Shown in pieces: positions 18,026 to 26,803 of a DNA stretch of 61,105 bases (positions are counted from its first letter, which is position 1; each line of letters starts with the position of its first letter). Source of the stretch: Gemmatimonadota bacterium (GTDB taxonomy: Bacteria; Gemmatimonadota; Gemmatimonadetes; Longimicrobiales; Gaopeijiaceae); assembly GCA_022340755.1 (NCBI GenBank), contig JAJDNI010000105.1, forward strand, positions 1 through 61,105. The letters run 5' to 3'. Under the pieces are notes generated by a model, which was not told where the DNA came from, did not search any database, and saw only the letters and a program-made list of their open reading frames with translations. Both the position numbers and the translations under genes were made by a program.

Positions 18026-20188
18026 CTACACGGAGGGGGGATCGTCCTGTTCGAGCGTTCCCTTCAGCGCCGGCATGTAGAACTTCTCGGTGTACTCCCG
18101 CACCATGCGCCCCGTGGTGAAGTGGGCGCCTCCCACCCGGAGCGCCTGCTTCATCATCCGGATCCAGGCCCGGGGCAGGTTTTCCTCATCCCGGTCGTAG
18201 TACATCGGCACGACCTCGCGCTCGAGGATGTCGAAGAGCGCGTCGTGGTCCTGCTGGTCCACCTCGTCGTCGGTTCCTTCCGAGAGTGGGATCGCCCAAC
18301 CGTTCTGTCCGTTGAAGCCCTCCGCCCACCAACCGTCCAGGGTGCTGAGCTGTGGCACGCAGTTGAGGGCCGCTTTCATCCCGCTGGTACCCGACGCCTC
18401 CATGGGCGCGCGGGGCAGGTTCAGCCAGAGGTCGACGCCTTGCACGAGACGGTGCGCCACGTGGAGCTCGTAGTCCTCCACGAATGCGATGCGCCCCGCG
18501 AAGCGCGAATCGCGGGTGAGCTGCCATACCTGCTGCAACACCCGCTTGGCGTCGTCGTCGGCCGGGTGCGCCTTCCCCGAGAAGACGAGCTGAACGGGGC
18601 GGCGCTGATCCGTGAGCAGGCGCATCAGCCGGTCCTCGTCGCGGAAGAGCAGTCCCGCCCGCTTGTACGTTGCGAACCGTCGTGCGAAGCCGATGGTGAG
18701 GGGCTCTCGTGTGAGGAGCGTGCCGGCACCGACCAGATGAGCGGCTTCCTTCCACAGCTCCATCCAGCGCACCCGGGCCTGCTCCCGGCAGAAGCCCAGG
18801 AGGATCTTCTTCTGCTCCTGGTGGATCTGCCAGACCGTGTCGTCGTCCAGGTCGAGGACGGCGTCCCACGCCGACGGGTCCAGCACGTCGTTCTCCCACT
18901 CGCTACCGAACAGGGATTCCAGTAGTCCCATGTACCGGTGGGACATCCAGCTGGCCGCGTGCACGCCGTTGGTGATGCCCTTGATGGGCACGTGCGCCGG
19001 GTCGCGACCGGGCCACAGCGGTTCCCATAGCTCCTGGGTCACCCGCTGATGTCGCTTCGAGACCCCGTTTACGTGGCCCGAGAGCCGAATACCGGCGGCG
19101 GTCATGTGGAATCGGCCAGCGTCGATCTCCGGATGGGATCCCAGCCAGAAGAACGACTCGCGGTGCAGGGGGCCGTCGGTACAGTAGCTGGCACAGACGG
19201 CCTCGATGTCCTCCCTCCTGAACATGTCGTGGCCCGCGGGCACCGGAGTGTGGGTGGTGAAGATGCTCGTTGCGCGGACTTCCCGCTGGGCATCCTCCAG
19301 GGTCCGGCCTTCGTTCATGAGCTCGCGCAGCCGCTCGACCAGCATGAAGCTCGCGTGACCTTCGTTGGCGTGCCACGCGCCGGGGCTGATTCCCAGGGCC
19401 CGCAGCACTCTCACGCCGCCGATCCCCAGGATCCACTCCTGCCTCAGCCGATGCTCCTGGCCCCCGCCGTAGAGCTGATAGGTGAGCTGCCGATCCTCCT
19501 CGTGGTTCTCCTTGAGGTTGGTGTCCAGCAGATAGAGGCTCACGCGTCCCGCATCCAGCCGCCATGCGCCGATGTGCACTGGGCGGCCGGCGGTGGTCAC
19601 CGAGGCGAGGGACAGCTCACCTCCCGGGGCGGTGACGCGCACCAGGGGCATGATCTCCGGATTGAAGACCTCGTGCGAGCTCTCCTGCCATCCCTCCAGG
19701 TTCAGCTTCTGGTCGAAGTACCCTTTGGAGTAGAGGAGGCCCACCCCGATCAGAGGCACTCCGAGGTCCGACGCGGCCTTGCAGTGGTCACCTGCGAGGA
19801 CGCCCAGCCCGCCCGAGTAGATGGGGATGGAGTTGTGCAGTCCGAACTCGGCGCAGAAGTACGCCACCGGACGATTCGGGGCGGCGTCGGGGTACACGCT
19901 CGAGAACCAGGTGTCGGTTCGCGCCAGGGCCGCGTCGAACTCGGCCATCGTTCTGTCATAGAGGGCCAGGAACTCGGCGTCGGAGGCACACTGCGCGAGA
20001 CGTCCGGGGCTGACGTGACGGAGCATCTCCACGGGATTGTGGCGGGTCGCAGACCATATGACGTGGTCGATGCTCCGCAGCATCGAGCGTGCCCGCCGGT
20101 TCCATCGCCACCAGAGGTTCAGCGAGAGTCGCTCGAGTCCCTGGATGCGCTCCGGGAGGTACGGAATCTTGTCTGAATCATCCACCAT
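18026..20188 (-). CDS. glgP: Alpha-glucan (glycogen) phosphorylase, GT35
   Basis: A 720-residue short-type alpha-glucan phosphorylase that releases glucose 1-phosphate from glycogen. AYFCAEFGLHNSIPIYSGGLGVLAGDH lies near residues 110-135, IFTTHTPVPAGHD mid-protein, and the pyridoxal-phosphate lysine in EASGTSGMKAALN (about K605). The length and motifs match the bacterial/archaeal AgpP-like subgroup rather than the about 800-residue E. coli enzyme. The start ATG at 20188 lacks a strong ribosome-binding site. With glgA, glgB, the GH57 enzyme and the phosphofructokinase it completes a storage-turnover set. Confidence 0.92.
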   Translation of the reverse strand: MVDDSDKIPYLPERIQGLERLSLNLWWRWNRRARSMLRSIDHVIWSATRHNPVEMLRHVSPGRLAQCASDAEFLALYDRTMAEFDAALARTDTWFSSVYPDAAPNRPVAYFCAEFGLHNSIPIYSGGLGVLAGDHCKAASDLGVPLIGVGLLYSKGYFDQKLNLEGWQESSHEVFNPEIMPLVRVTAPGGELSLASVTTAGRPVHIGAWRLDAGRVSLYLLDTNLKENHEEDRQLTYQLYGGGQEHRLRQEWILGIGGVRVLRALGISPGAWHANEGHASFMLVERLRELMNEGRTLEDAQREVRATSIFTTHTPVPAGHDMFRREDIEAVCASYCTDGPLHRESFFWLGSHPEIDAGRFHMTAAGIRLSGHVNGVSKRHQRVTQELWEPLWPGRDPAHVPIKGITNGVHAASWMSHRYMGLLESLFGSEWENDVLDPSAWDAVLDLDDDTVWQIHQEQKKILLGFCREQARVRWMELWKEAAHLVGAGTLLTREPLTIGFARRFATYKRAGLLFRDEDRLMRLLTDQRRPVQLVFSGKAHPADDDAKRVLQQVWQLTRDSRFAGRIAFVEDYELHVAHRLVQGVDLWLNLPRAPMEASGTSGMKAALNCVPQLSTLDGWWAEGFNGQNGWAIPLSEGTDDEVDQQDHDALFDILEREVVPMYYDRDEENLPRAWIRMMKQALRVGGAHFTTGRMVREYTEKFYMPALKGTLEQDDPPSV

Positions 20189-20245
20189 GGAGTGGTGAAC
20201 CCGTTACCGTGTCTGAGGTGTACGAGAGCTAGCCTACGGGGGAAG

Positions 20246-20273
20246 AATCTATCATCCCCAGGGGGCGCGTGAA
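20246..20273 (-). promoter_or_regulatory. Candidate glgP promoter
   Basis: On the minus strand TTCACG (20273-20268) and TAGATT (20251-20246) are 16 bases apart, each matching four of six sigma-70 consensus bases. They lie about 60 bases before the glgP start, with room for a short leader. The call is tentative. Confidence 0.35.
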
Positions 20274-20344
20274 GCTCACTGCCCATGGCCGCGCCGGCCA
20301 CCCACGGCCGCGCGGCCCGTACTACAACTGTAGGAGGAGTCGGA

Positions 20345-20689
20345 ATGGCCGCCGACAAGAACGGGTTCCGGGCCTGCCTGAGAGACTTTGTGCTCACACA
20401 CCAACAAGGATGGGATCATCACGAGTGGCTCGGCCTGCTGGCGGAGCTCACGGACGCCGGATTCGATACGAGCAATCCTGACCACATCGGCCTGGCGCTG
20501 GAGCGGGAGCGCGTGCGGCGGCTGCTGGAGGATGCGCCCGTGAAGGGACTCGGCCCCAAACGCCGGGAAGCGGTGGCGGATCGCTTCGCCACGGCCTGGA
20601 ACCTCCAGCACGCGACCGTCGAAGACTTGAGTGGGATCCCGAGCTTCCACGAGAAGCTTGCGCAGGACCTCCATGCCGCGCTTCACTGA
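20345..20689 (+). CDS. Small protein with tandem helix-hairpin-helix motifs, unknown function
   Basis: A 114-residue cytoplasmic protein that I do not recognise as a named family. Its second half has two helix-hairpin-helix-like turns, VKGLGPKRREAV (66-77) and LSGIPSFHEKLA (95-106), of the kind that bind the DNA backbone without sequence specificity in repair and recombination proteins. The N-terminal half is predicted helical with no catalytic motif. ATG 20345 is strongly supported by GGAGGAG at 20333-20339. It stands alone between glgP (divergent) and an OmpA-like lipoprotein gene. A DNA-binding role is inference. Confidence 0.65.
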   Translation: MAADKNGFRACLRDFVLTHQQGWDHHEWLGLLAELTDAGFDTSNPDHIGLALERERVRRLLEDAPVKGLGPKRREAVADRFATAWNLQHATVEDLSGIPSFHEKLAQDLHAALH

Positions 20690-20754
20690 ATAGTGGGGCA
20701 CAACAGTTCGTGACCTCCCCTACAGGGCGGCGTGCGGGAGCGCGTACGGGCGCT

Positions 20755-20770
20755 TGGCACGGGTCCTGCG
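20755..20770 (+). promoter_or_regulatory. Sigma-54-type promoter candidate (-24/-12)
   Basis: TGGCACG at 20755-20761 and CTGCG at 20766-20770 give the GG and GC dinucleotides at the -24/-12 spacing, close to TGGCACGN4TTGCW. The implied start of transcription is near 20780, about 40 bases before the ATG of the OmpA-like lipoprotein. A recognisable enhancer-binding site was not found. Confidence 0.4.
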
Positions 20771-20818
20771 GGATCCCATGTGCCGACAACCCGAGACACG
20801 AGACTCCGGAGGCTGACG

Positions 20819-21514
20819 ATGGGGAAGGTCCATGCTGGCACGCGCCGCGAAGGCGTGGTTCTGGTCTTGTCGCTTCTGCTGCTCACGCAAGGCTGCGCCT
20901 GGTTCAACAATCAGAGTGGGACCAAGAAGGGCGCTACCACCGGCGCCGCTGCGGGGGCCGTGGTCGGTGGGCTCATCGGCAGGGCGAACGGATCGACCGC
21001 CAAGGGCGCGATCCTCGGGGCCGTGTTGGGGGGTGCCGCCGGGGCCGCCATCGGGCACGAGATGGACAAGCAGGCCCAGGACCTCCAGGACGAGCTCCCG
21101 AACGCGAAGGTGGAGCGTGTGGGGGAGGGGATCGAGGTGACGTTCGATTCCGGGATCCTCTTCGACGTGGATTCCGATCAGCTGCGTCCGGCGGCGAAAC
21201 AGAACCTGGACGAGCTGGCGGCGTCGTTGAAGAACTATGACGGCACGAGGGTGCTGGTCGTGGGCCACACGGACAACACCGGCACCGACGCCTACAACCA
21301 GGCGCTCTCCGAGCGGCGGTCGAGTGCGGCTCGCACCTATCTCCTCCAGGACGGGCTGACTCCCGATCGCGTGGAGGCGGTGGGACGCGGTGAATCCGAG
21401 CCCGTTGCCGACAACGACACGGCTGCCGGAAGGCAGGACAATCGGCGCGTGGAGGTTGCGATTTTCGCCAGCGAAAAGATGCAGCAGGAGATGCTTCGCA
21501 AGCACGGCGGGTGA
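20819..21514 (+). CDS. OmpA-family lipoprotein with glycine-zipper segment
   Basis: A 231-residue outer-membrane-associated protein. The signal ends in LLLLTQGC, a lipobox with Cys near residue 26. Residues about 38-82 form a glycine-zipper (repeated GAxxGAxxG and GAxxGxxxG spacing) likely to insert in membrane. The C-terminal domain, about 115-225, is OmpA-like and should bind peptidoglycan: VTFDSGILFDVDSDQL, VVGHTDNTGTD, LSERRSSAARTYL and NRRVEVAI are the standard motifs. ATG 20819 has GGAGG six bases upstream. It probably tethers the outer membrane to the cell wall. A sigma-54-like element lies upstream. Confidence 0.9.
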   Translation: MGKVHAGTRREGVVLVLSLLLLTQGCAWFNNQSGTKKGATTGAAAGAVVGGLIGRANGSTAKGAILGAVLGGAAGAAIGHEMDKQAQDLQDELPNAKVERVGEGIEVTFDSGILFDVDSDQLRPAAKQNLDELAASLKNYDGTRVLVVGHTDNTGTDAYNQALSERRSSAARTYLLQDGLTPDRVEAVGRGESEPVADNDTAAGRQDNRRVEVAIFASEKMQQEMLRKHGG

Positions 21515-21800
21515 CATCGCGAAGACACGGCTGAAGCCCCTTGCGTTCGCCGGGCGAAGACGTGAATTATTGATTAGTTGTCCGCCCCGTGGGCCGCGAG
21601 AGACGCCGCCTGATGGGGAAGTCGGAGGAGCCCAAGGCCCTGGAATCAGGGCGCGCGATGCGTCGCGCGGCATGAGACGGACAACGCGGATCGACGCCCC
21701 GCGTCAGCGGGGTGAGAGGCGGCGGGCCGGCGCCGGGTCGATTCGCAACAGACAGGTCGGCCCGACTCCCAGGAGGAGGAAATGCCACCTGGCGAGAAGA
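21515..21800. other. Intergenic stretch with stem-loops and a tiny ORF
   Basis: No protein gene of normal size is seen here. There is an AT-rich patch (GAATTATTGATTAG near 21563) followed by stem-loops: CGCGCGA/TCGCGCG at 21652-21669 and CCCCGC/GCGGGG at 21697-21712. A very strong ribosome-binding site AGGAGGAGGAA at 21771-21781 precedes an 11-codon ORF (ATG 21782, TGA ending 21817) that runs into the terminator hairpin. I matched none of the known riboswitch or housekeeping RNA motifs I looked for. It could be a structured RNA or a leader peptide, or nothing. Confidence 0.3.
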
Positions 21801-21833
21801 GGCCCGGAGCGGCATGAAGCGTCGCTCCGGGCC
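21801..21833. terminator. Intrinsic terminator after the acyl-CoA ligase (also usable from plus strand)
   Basis: A perfect 11-base-pair stem, GGCCCGGAGCG (21801-21811) and CGCTCCGGGCC (21823-21833), with an 11-base loop. On the minus strand it falls about 30 bases after the ligase stop and is followed by TCTTCTC. Confidence 0.7.
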
Positions 21834-21863
21834 TCCGTTCGTCCGTGGCCGTCGCCGGGATGC

Positions 21864-23474
21864 TCAGGCTCGGCCGTAGGTCTCCCTGAGCTTCGATTTC
21901 TGGACCTTCCCGGTGGCGCCGAGGGGTATGGCGTCGACGAGGACCACCTCATCCGGCAGCCACCACTTGGCCACCTGGCCCTCCAGGAATTCGAGCACCG
22001 ACTCCCGGGAGAGCGATGTCCCCTGGGCGGGCTGCACGACCAGAAGGGGGCGCTCTCCCCACTTCTCGTGGGGAACGGCAATGACCGCCGCCACGGACAC
22101 CTCGGGGTGCCGCGTCACCACGTCCTCGAGGTCCAGGGAGCTGATCCACTCACCGCCCGACTTGATGAGGTCTTTCTTGCGGTCCGTGATCTGGAGTATC
22201 CCGTCGGGATGGATCACCGCCATGTCCCCCGTGGGGAACCATCCTTCGTCGTCCAGAGCGCTTCCGGGCTCGTCGCCGAGGTACGCCGAGCAGATCCAGG
22301 GTCCCTGGATCTGGAGCTCTCCCATGGCCTCGCCGTCGTTCGGCAGCGGCTCCCCGAACGCGTCGACGATGCGCAGGCGCACCCCGCAGAGGGGACGTCC
22401 CTGACGCATCAGCACGTCCACCTTTTGTTCATCCGTGAGACCTTCATCCAGGGCGCTCAGCGTGCAAGTCGTCCCGATGGGGCTCGTCTCCGTCATGCCC
22501 CACCCGTGGAGGAAGGCGATGCCGCGGGCGTGGAAGGCCTCGATGAGGCTCCGCGTCGGCGCCGCGCCGCCGACGGTGGCCATCCTCAAGCTCGGCACAC
22601 CGGTGCCCGACTCCCGCCAGTGGTCGAGCAGCCCCAGGTGCACGGTGGGGACGCCGCAGCACACCGTGACCCCCTCGGCGGCCATCAGCTCGGTGAGACC
22701 GGCCCCGTCCAATCGGGGGCCGGGCAGGACCAGCCTGTACCCGCACATGGCCGCCCCGTACGGGATTCCCCAGGCGTTGACGTGGAACATGGGCACCACG
22801 GGGAGCATGGCGTCTCCGGGAGACAACGGGAGCGCGCTCGGCAGTGACGCCCCGTAGGCGTGCAGGACGCTGGAGCGATGCGAGTAGACGACGCCCTTGG
22901 GGTTGCCCGTCGTGCCCGACGTATAGCAGATGCCGGCCGCGGTGTTCTCGTCGAAGGTCGGCCACTCGTAGGCGCCGTCCTCGGCCGCCAGCAGATCCTC
23001 GTAGCACAACGCGCCCGGGAGCGTCGTCTTCGGCATGTGCGCCGCGTCGGTCATCACCACGAAGTGCTTCACCGTCTGGAGGTGGTCCTGGACGGCTTCC
23101 AACAGCGGCACGAAGGTCAGGTCGATGAAGAGCGCGCGGTCCTTCGCGTGGTTGAGGACGTAGACCAGCTGGCTGGGGTGCAGGCGTGGATTCACCGTGT
23201 GGATGACCGCGCCCATGCCCGAGACGCCGTAGTAGAGCTCCAGGTGGCGGTGGGTATTCCAGGCCACGGTGGCCACGGCGTCGCCGTCGTGGATGTCGAG
23301 GGTCTGAAGCGCCTGGGCGAGCTGCTTCGAGCGGAGGTGTGCGTCGGTCCACGTGTAGCGGTGGATGGGCCCCTCCACCGTGCGCGTGACGATCTCGGTT
23401 CCACCGAACACCGTGGACGCGTGCTCGATGAGTGAGGAGATCAGGAGGGGGGTGTCCATCATCAGGCCGTACAT
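21864..23474 (-). CDS. Fatty-acyl-CoA ligase (AMP-binding superfamily)
   Basis: A 536-residue adenylate-forming enzyme that activates a carboxylic acid, probably a medium- or long-chain fatty acid, to its CoA thioester via an acyl-AMP. The P-loop is YTSGTTGNPKGVVYSHRS (about 186-203). HGWGMTETSP, WFPTGDMAVI, DRKKDLIKSGGEWIS and the C-terminal lysine region GATGKVQKSKL are all present in order. The GEWIS motif is typical of the medium/long-chain ligase group. ATG 23474 has GGAG seven bases upstream. No beta-oxidation genes are adjacent, so its pathway role is open. Confidence 0.9.
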   Translation of the reverse strand: MYGLMMDTPLLISSLIEHASTVFGGTEIVTRTVEGPIHRYTWTDAHLRSKQLAQALQTLDIHDGDAVATVAWNTHRHLELYYGVSGMGAVIHTVNPRLHPSQLVYVLNHAKDRALFIDLTFVPLLEAVQDHLQTVKHFVVMTDAAHMPKTTLPGALCYEDLLAAEDGAYEWPTFDENTAAGICYTSGTTGNPKGVVYSHRSSVLHAYGASLPSALPLSPGDAMLPVVPMFHVNAWGIPYGAAMCGYRLVLPGPRLDGAGLTELMAAEGVTVCCGVPTVHLGLLDHWRESGTGVPSLRMATVGGAAPTRSLIEAFHARGIAFLHGWGMTETSPIGTTCTLSALDEGLTDEQKVDVLMRQGRPLCGVRLRIVDAFGEPLPNDGEAMGELQIQGPWICSAYLGDEPGSALDDEGWFPTGDMAVIHPDGILQITDRKKDLIKSGGEWISSLDLEDVVTRHPEVSVAAVIAVPHEKWGERPLLVVQPAQGTSLSRESVLEFLEGQVAKWWLPDEVVLVDAIPLGATGKVQKSKLRETYGRA

Positions 23475-23552
23475 CTCTGCTCTCCGGGAGGGGGGATGGG
23501 CAGGTCCGATATGACTTCAGCGTGCCGGACGTGGGCCCGCCGGAATACGACG

Positions 23553-23791
23553 TCAGTTCTTCAGGTGCTCCTGCAGGCGCTGGACGATAAAGGTCTCCAG
23601 CTTGCCGGTGGACGTGCAGTCCCTGACGCCCTCCAAGGATCCGCGGTACCGGGCTTCGGCGTTCAGCTTCGTTCCCACGTCGGTCCCACCCCCGGGGTGG
23701 GCCTGGAGCGCGGTGAGAACCGTCACGAGCACCCTCCCAGGACGAGCAATCCGACGATCCGGACAGCGCTGGATTGGGCGATGCGGGCCAT
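23553..23791 (-). pseudogene. Broken small lipoprotein gene (signal peptide and body in different frames)
   Basis: From ATG 23791 one frame encodes MARIAQSSAVRIVGLLVLGGCS, a complete lipoprotein signal with lipobox LGGC, then stops at TGA (23723-23725) one codon after the lipid-anchor cysteine and a serine. A second frame, reading from GTG 23726 across the same stop, encodes 57 residues ending TSTGKLETFIVQRLQEHLKN. That stretch looks like the C-terminal beta-strand/helix half of small envelope lipoproteins. The two frames together suggest a lipoprotein gene disrupted by a deletion or frameshift, or a sequencing error. The alternative of two tiny overlapping genes joined by GTGA is less likely but cannot be excluded. 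Confidence 0.5.
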
Positions 23792-23950
23792 GAGGCGCCC
23801 CGGGTTGAGGATGCGCGATCATATAGGTAGGGACGCGCGCGCGCGGCGCACAAGGGTCGCGTGAGGAGTGCCGCCTCCGTGGACCGACGGGTAACGTCTC
23901 CCCTTGGAGCGTCGTAGATCGCGCAACAGGACCCTCAAAGGAGATCCGTC

Positions 23951-24406
23951 GTGAACGCTCGCATCTCGCTGCTCTCCGCGACCATCGCATACACCTTCGT
24001 GCTGTTCGGCGGACTCCCGGACCTCTCCGCCCAGGTTCCCGACTCGATCCCAGAACGGCAGGTCATGGAGGCGGAGAGGGCATTCGCCAAGACCATGGCC
24101 GATCGCGATGCCCGGGCGTTCGCTGAGTTCGTGTCCGATGAAGCGGTCTTCTACGGAAGCGAGATCTTCCGTGGCCGCAGGCAGGTTGTCGACGGATGGA
24201 GCCGCTACTTCCAGCCTTCGAAGGCTCCGTTCTCCTGGTCGCCCGAGCATGTGGAGGTGCTCCCGTCGGGCACCCTCGCGCTGAGCAGCGGACCGGTGTA
24301 CGACCCCACGGGCAAGCGCATCGGCACGTTCAACTCCGTCTGGCGTCTGGAGGCAGACGGCCGCTGGCGGGTCGTGTTCGACAAGGGATGCTCCTGCGGG
24401 TCGTAG
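23951..24406 (+). CDS. Secreted NTF2-like (DUF4440/SnoaL-type) protein
   Basis: A 151-residue protein with a signal peptide (hydrophobic to about residue 25, cleavage near LSAQ). The rest fits the cone-shaped NTF2-like fold: MEAERAFAKTMADRDARAFAEFVSDEAVFYG is the typical opening helix pair of DUF4440, and GTFNSVWRLEADGRWRVVFDKGC the closing strands. A CSC motif sits at the C-terminus. Such proteins bind small ligands or are enzymes; no function can be assigned. GTG 23951 is preceded by AAAGGAGAT, a near-perfect ribosome-binding site. Confidence 0.78.
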   Translation: MNARISLLSATIAYTFVLFGGLPDLSAQVPDSIPERQVMEAERAFAKTMADRDARAFAEFVSDEAVFYGSEIFRGRRQVVDGWSRYFQPSKAPFSWSPEHVEVLPSGTLALSSGPVYDPTGKRIGTFNSVWRLEADGRWRVVFDKGCSCGS

Positions 24407-24526
24407 CGGACTCCCTCGCCGCGGTCCGCCGTGCCTCCGTACCTTTGCCCCTGACAGGGGGCGGCACCGTTCCACCGTCGCTGACATAGGGCTATGGCAT
24501 GCCCATCACGCCATGGAGGCCGCACA

Positions 24527-25288
24527 GTGAGCAACGACGAGCCGAAGAGACTGCTGGAGGAGATGACCTGGCCCGAGGTCGGCGAGGCGCTGGCCGCGGG
24601 GCGCACCACGGTCGTGCTGGCGGTGGGGGCGGTCGAGCAGCACGGTCCCCACCTGCCCTTGCTCGTGGACGCGGCTCGGGGGGATCACCTCGCTCTGGAG
24701 GTCGCCCGACGTCTCGGCGACGCGCTGGTGGCCCCCACCATCAGGCTGGGTTGCTCGGAGCACCACATGGCGTTTCCGGGCACGATCTCGCTGCGGCGCT
24801 CCACCCTCGAGGCGCTGTGCATGGACTACTGCGTAAGCCTGGCGCGCCATGGGTTCCGAACCGTGTGCCTGGTGCCGTCCCACGGCGGCAACTTCGTGCC
24901 CATCGCGGAGATGCTCGACGACTTGAGGCGTGCCGTGGCGCCGGACTGTGGCGTACGGGCCTACACGGACCTGAAAGGGTTCCTCGACGTGTGGGTGCGG
25001 GCCGTGGAGGAGGTGACCGGCAAGGGGAAGCTGGTGGGCGGGCACGCGGACATCGCCGAGAGCTCGGAGATGCTTGTGATCCGGCCGGACCTGGTGAAGG
25101 CGGACCGGGCGGAGGCCGGATACGTGGACGGCGTGGACGAGGCGCTCCTGGAGCGGATGTTCCGCGACGGCATGCGCAGGGTCACTTCGAACGGGATCCT
25201 CGGAGACGCGCGCGGCATGAGCGAGGCCATAGGCCGCCGATGCCTCGAGCTGGCTGCCGACGCCGTGGCGGCGGCGTTGCGCGACTGA
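24527..25288 (+). CDS. Creatininase-family amidohydrolase
   Basis: A 253-residue protein of the creatininase/FAPy-deformylase family of metal-dependent amidases. GAVEQHGPHLPLLVDAARGD carries Glu, His and Asp metal ligands near residues 30-45. LVPSHGGNF (HGGN) and GGHADIAESSEML (family HAGxxETS, here HADIAESS) complete the site. Family members open cyclic amides such as creatinine, or act in F420-like and mycofactocin pathways (MftE). GTG 24527 has GGAGG seven bases upstream. It lies two genes before a GT-B-like protein and next to a cDPG-synthetase-type protein, which may define its substrate, but nothing is proven. Confidence 0.85.
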   Translation: MSNDEPKRLLEEMTWPEVGEALAAGRTTVVLAVGAVEQHGPHLPLLVDAARGDHLALEVARRLGDALVAPTIRLGCSEHHMAFPGTISLRRSTLEALCMDYCVSLARHGFRTVCLVPSHGGNFVPIAEMLDDLRRAVAPDCGVRAYTDLKGFLDVWVRAVEEVTGKGKLVGGHADIAESSEMLVIRPDLVKADRAEAGYVDGVDEALLERMFRDGMRRVTSNGILGDARGMSEAIGRRCLELAADAVAAALRD

Positions 25289-25456
25289 CGGAATCTCGGG
25301 AGATCGCGCACCGTCGCCGCGCGAACCCGAGAAGAGGACACCGTGACAGCGTAGGGGCAAGGGCTTCCCCGAGATCCGCCAGGATGTTATCGCTAGGTAG
25401 TGTGGTGTCCCAAGGACATCGAGCGAGGGCCCTCCCCAGAACAAGCCGGTGCTGCC

Positions 25457-26803
25457 GTGAAAGACCGAGTCCTCATCCTGGGAGCCGCGGGCCGCGACTT
25501 CCACGTGTTCAATACCGTGTACCGCGACGACCCGGATTCCGTCGTCGTCGCCTTCACCGCTCAGCAGATTCCCCACATCGACGACCGGCGCTATCCGCCT
25601 GAGCTGGCGGGTCCACGCTACCCCGAAGGCATCCCCATCCGTCCGGAGGACGAATTGGAGGACATCATCCGGGAGGAGGGCGTGACCCGTTGTGTCATGG
25701 CGTATTCCGACGTCTCCCACGAGTACGTGATGCACATGGCCAGCCGCGTGAATGCCCTGGGCCCCGATTTCGAGATCGGTGGCGCCGGGCGTACCATGCT
25801 CGAGTCCACCAAGCCCGTCGTGGCCGTGTGCGCCGCGCGCACGGGGTCGGGAAAGAGCCAGACCAGCCGCGCCGTGGCGAACATCCTGCGTGAGGCGGGG
25901 TTGCGCGTCAGCGTGGTGCGTCATCCCATGCCCTACGGCGACCTGGTGAAGCAGGCTGTCCAGCGCTTCGGCGGCGAGGATGACCTGGTGCGCTACGAGG
26001 CGACCATCGAGGAGCGCGAGGAGTACGAGCCCCACATCGCCAACGGTTCCGCCGTCTTTGCGGGGGTGGACTACGAGGGCATCCTGCGGGCCGCCGAGGC
26101 CGAGGCGGACGTGGTGCTCTGGGACGGAGGCAACAACGACACGTCGTTCTACCAGGCCGACGTCTACATCACGGTGGTGGATCCCCACAGGCCGGGCCAC
26201 GAAGTCCGATACTATCCCGGTGAGACGAACCTGCGCCTCGCCGACGTCGTGGTGGTGAACAAGGTGCAGACCGCGGACCCGGCGGGCGTGGCGGAGGTGC
26301 TGGCCAACGTCCGGCGTGTGAACCCCGGCGCGATGGTCCTCCAGGCGGCGTCGCCCATCAAGGCCGACGATCCGTCGGTGCTGGCAGGCAAGCGGGTCCT
26401 GGCGGTGGAGGATGGCCCCACGGTGACCCACGGCGGCATGAAGTACGGCGCCGGGACGCTCGGCGCACGCGACGCCGGGGCGGCGGAGATCGTGGACCCG
26501 CGGCCATTCCTGGTGGGGGAGCTGAAGGAGACCTTCGAGCGCTACCCGGAGCTGGGGGCCATCCTGCCGGCCATGGGCTACGGCGACCAGCAGGTGGCGG
26601 ACCTGGAGGCGACCTTCAAGAAGGCCGCCGACGGCGGTGTGGAGGCGGTGGCCATCGGCACGCCCATCGACCTGGCGCGCCTGGTGGACATCCCCGTGCC
26701 GCACACCCGTGTGCGCTACGACCTGGATGTGCTGGGCAAGCCGGATCTCCGCGACGCACTGGCGCCGATCCTGGCCAAGGCGGGGAAGGCGGCTGCGGAC
26801 TGA
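25457..26803 (+). CDS. Cyclic 2,3-diphosphoglycerate synthetase-like P-loop protein (COG2403 type)
   Basis: A 448-residue protein. The N-terminus has a Rossmann-like VLILGAAGRDFHVFN. A Walker A motif, ARTGSGKSQTSRAV, lies mid-protein. DVVLWDGGNNDTSFYQADVYITVVD looks like a Walker B/switch region and VVVNKVQTAD like a specificity motif. This architecture is shared by the methanogen enzyme making cyclic 2,3-diphosphoglycerate and by bacterial proteins grouped as COG2403 predicted GTPases, whose function is unknown. Bacterial members often carry the archaeal name by similarity only. GTG 25457 is chosen because it starts just before the first strand; no clear ribosome-binding site is seen. The stop overlaps the next gene. 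Confidence 0.75.
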   Translation: MKDRVLILGAAGRDFHVFNTVYRDDPDSVVVAFTAQQIPHIDDRRYPPELAGPRYPEGIPIRPEDELEDIIREEGVTRCVMAYSDVSHEYVMHMASRVNALGPDFEIGGAGRTMLESTKPVVAVCAARTGSGKSQTSRAVANILREAGLRVSVVRHPMPYGDLVKQAVQRFGGEDDLVRYEATIEEREEYEPHIANGSAVFAGVDYEGILRAAEAEADVVLWDGGNNDTSFYQADVYITVVDPHRPGHEVRYYPGETNLRLADVVVVNKVQTADPAGVAEVLANVRRVNPGAMVLQAASPIKADDPSVLAGKRVLAVEDGPTVTHGGMKYGAGTLGARDAGAAEIVDPRPFLVGELKETFERYPELGAILPAMGYGDQQVADLEATFKKAADGGVEAVAIGTPIDLARLVDIPVPHTRVRYDLDVLGKPDLRDALAPILAKAGKAAAD

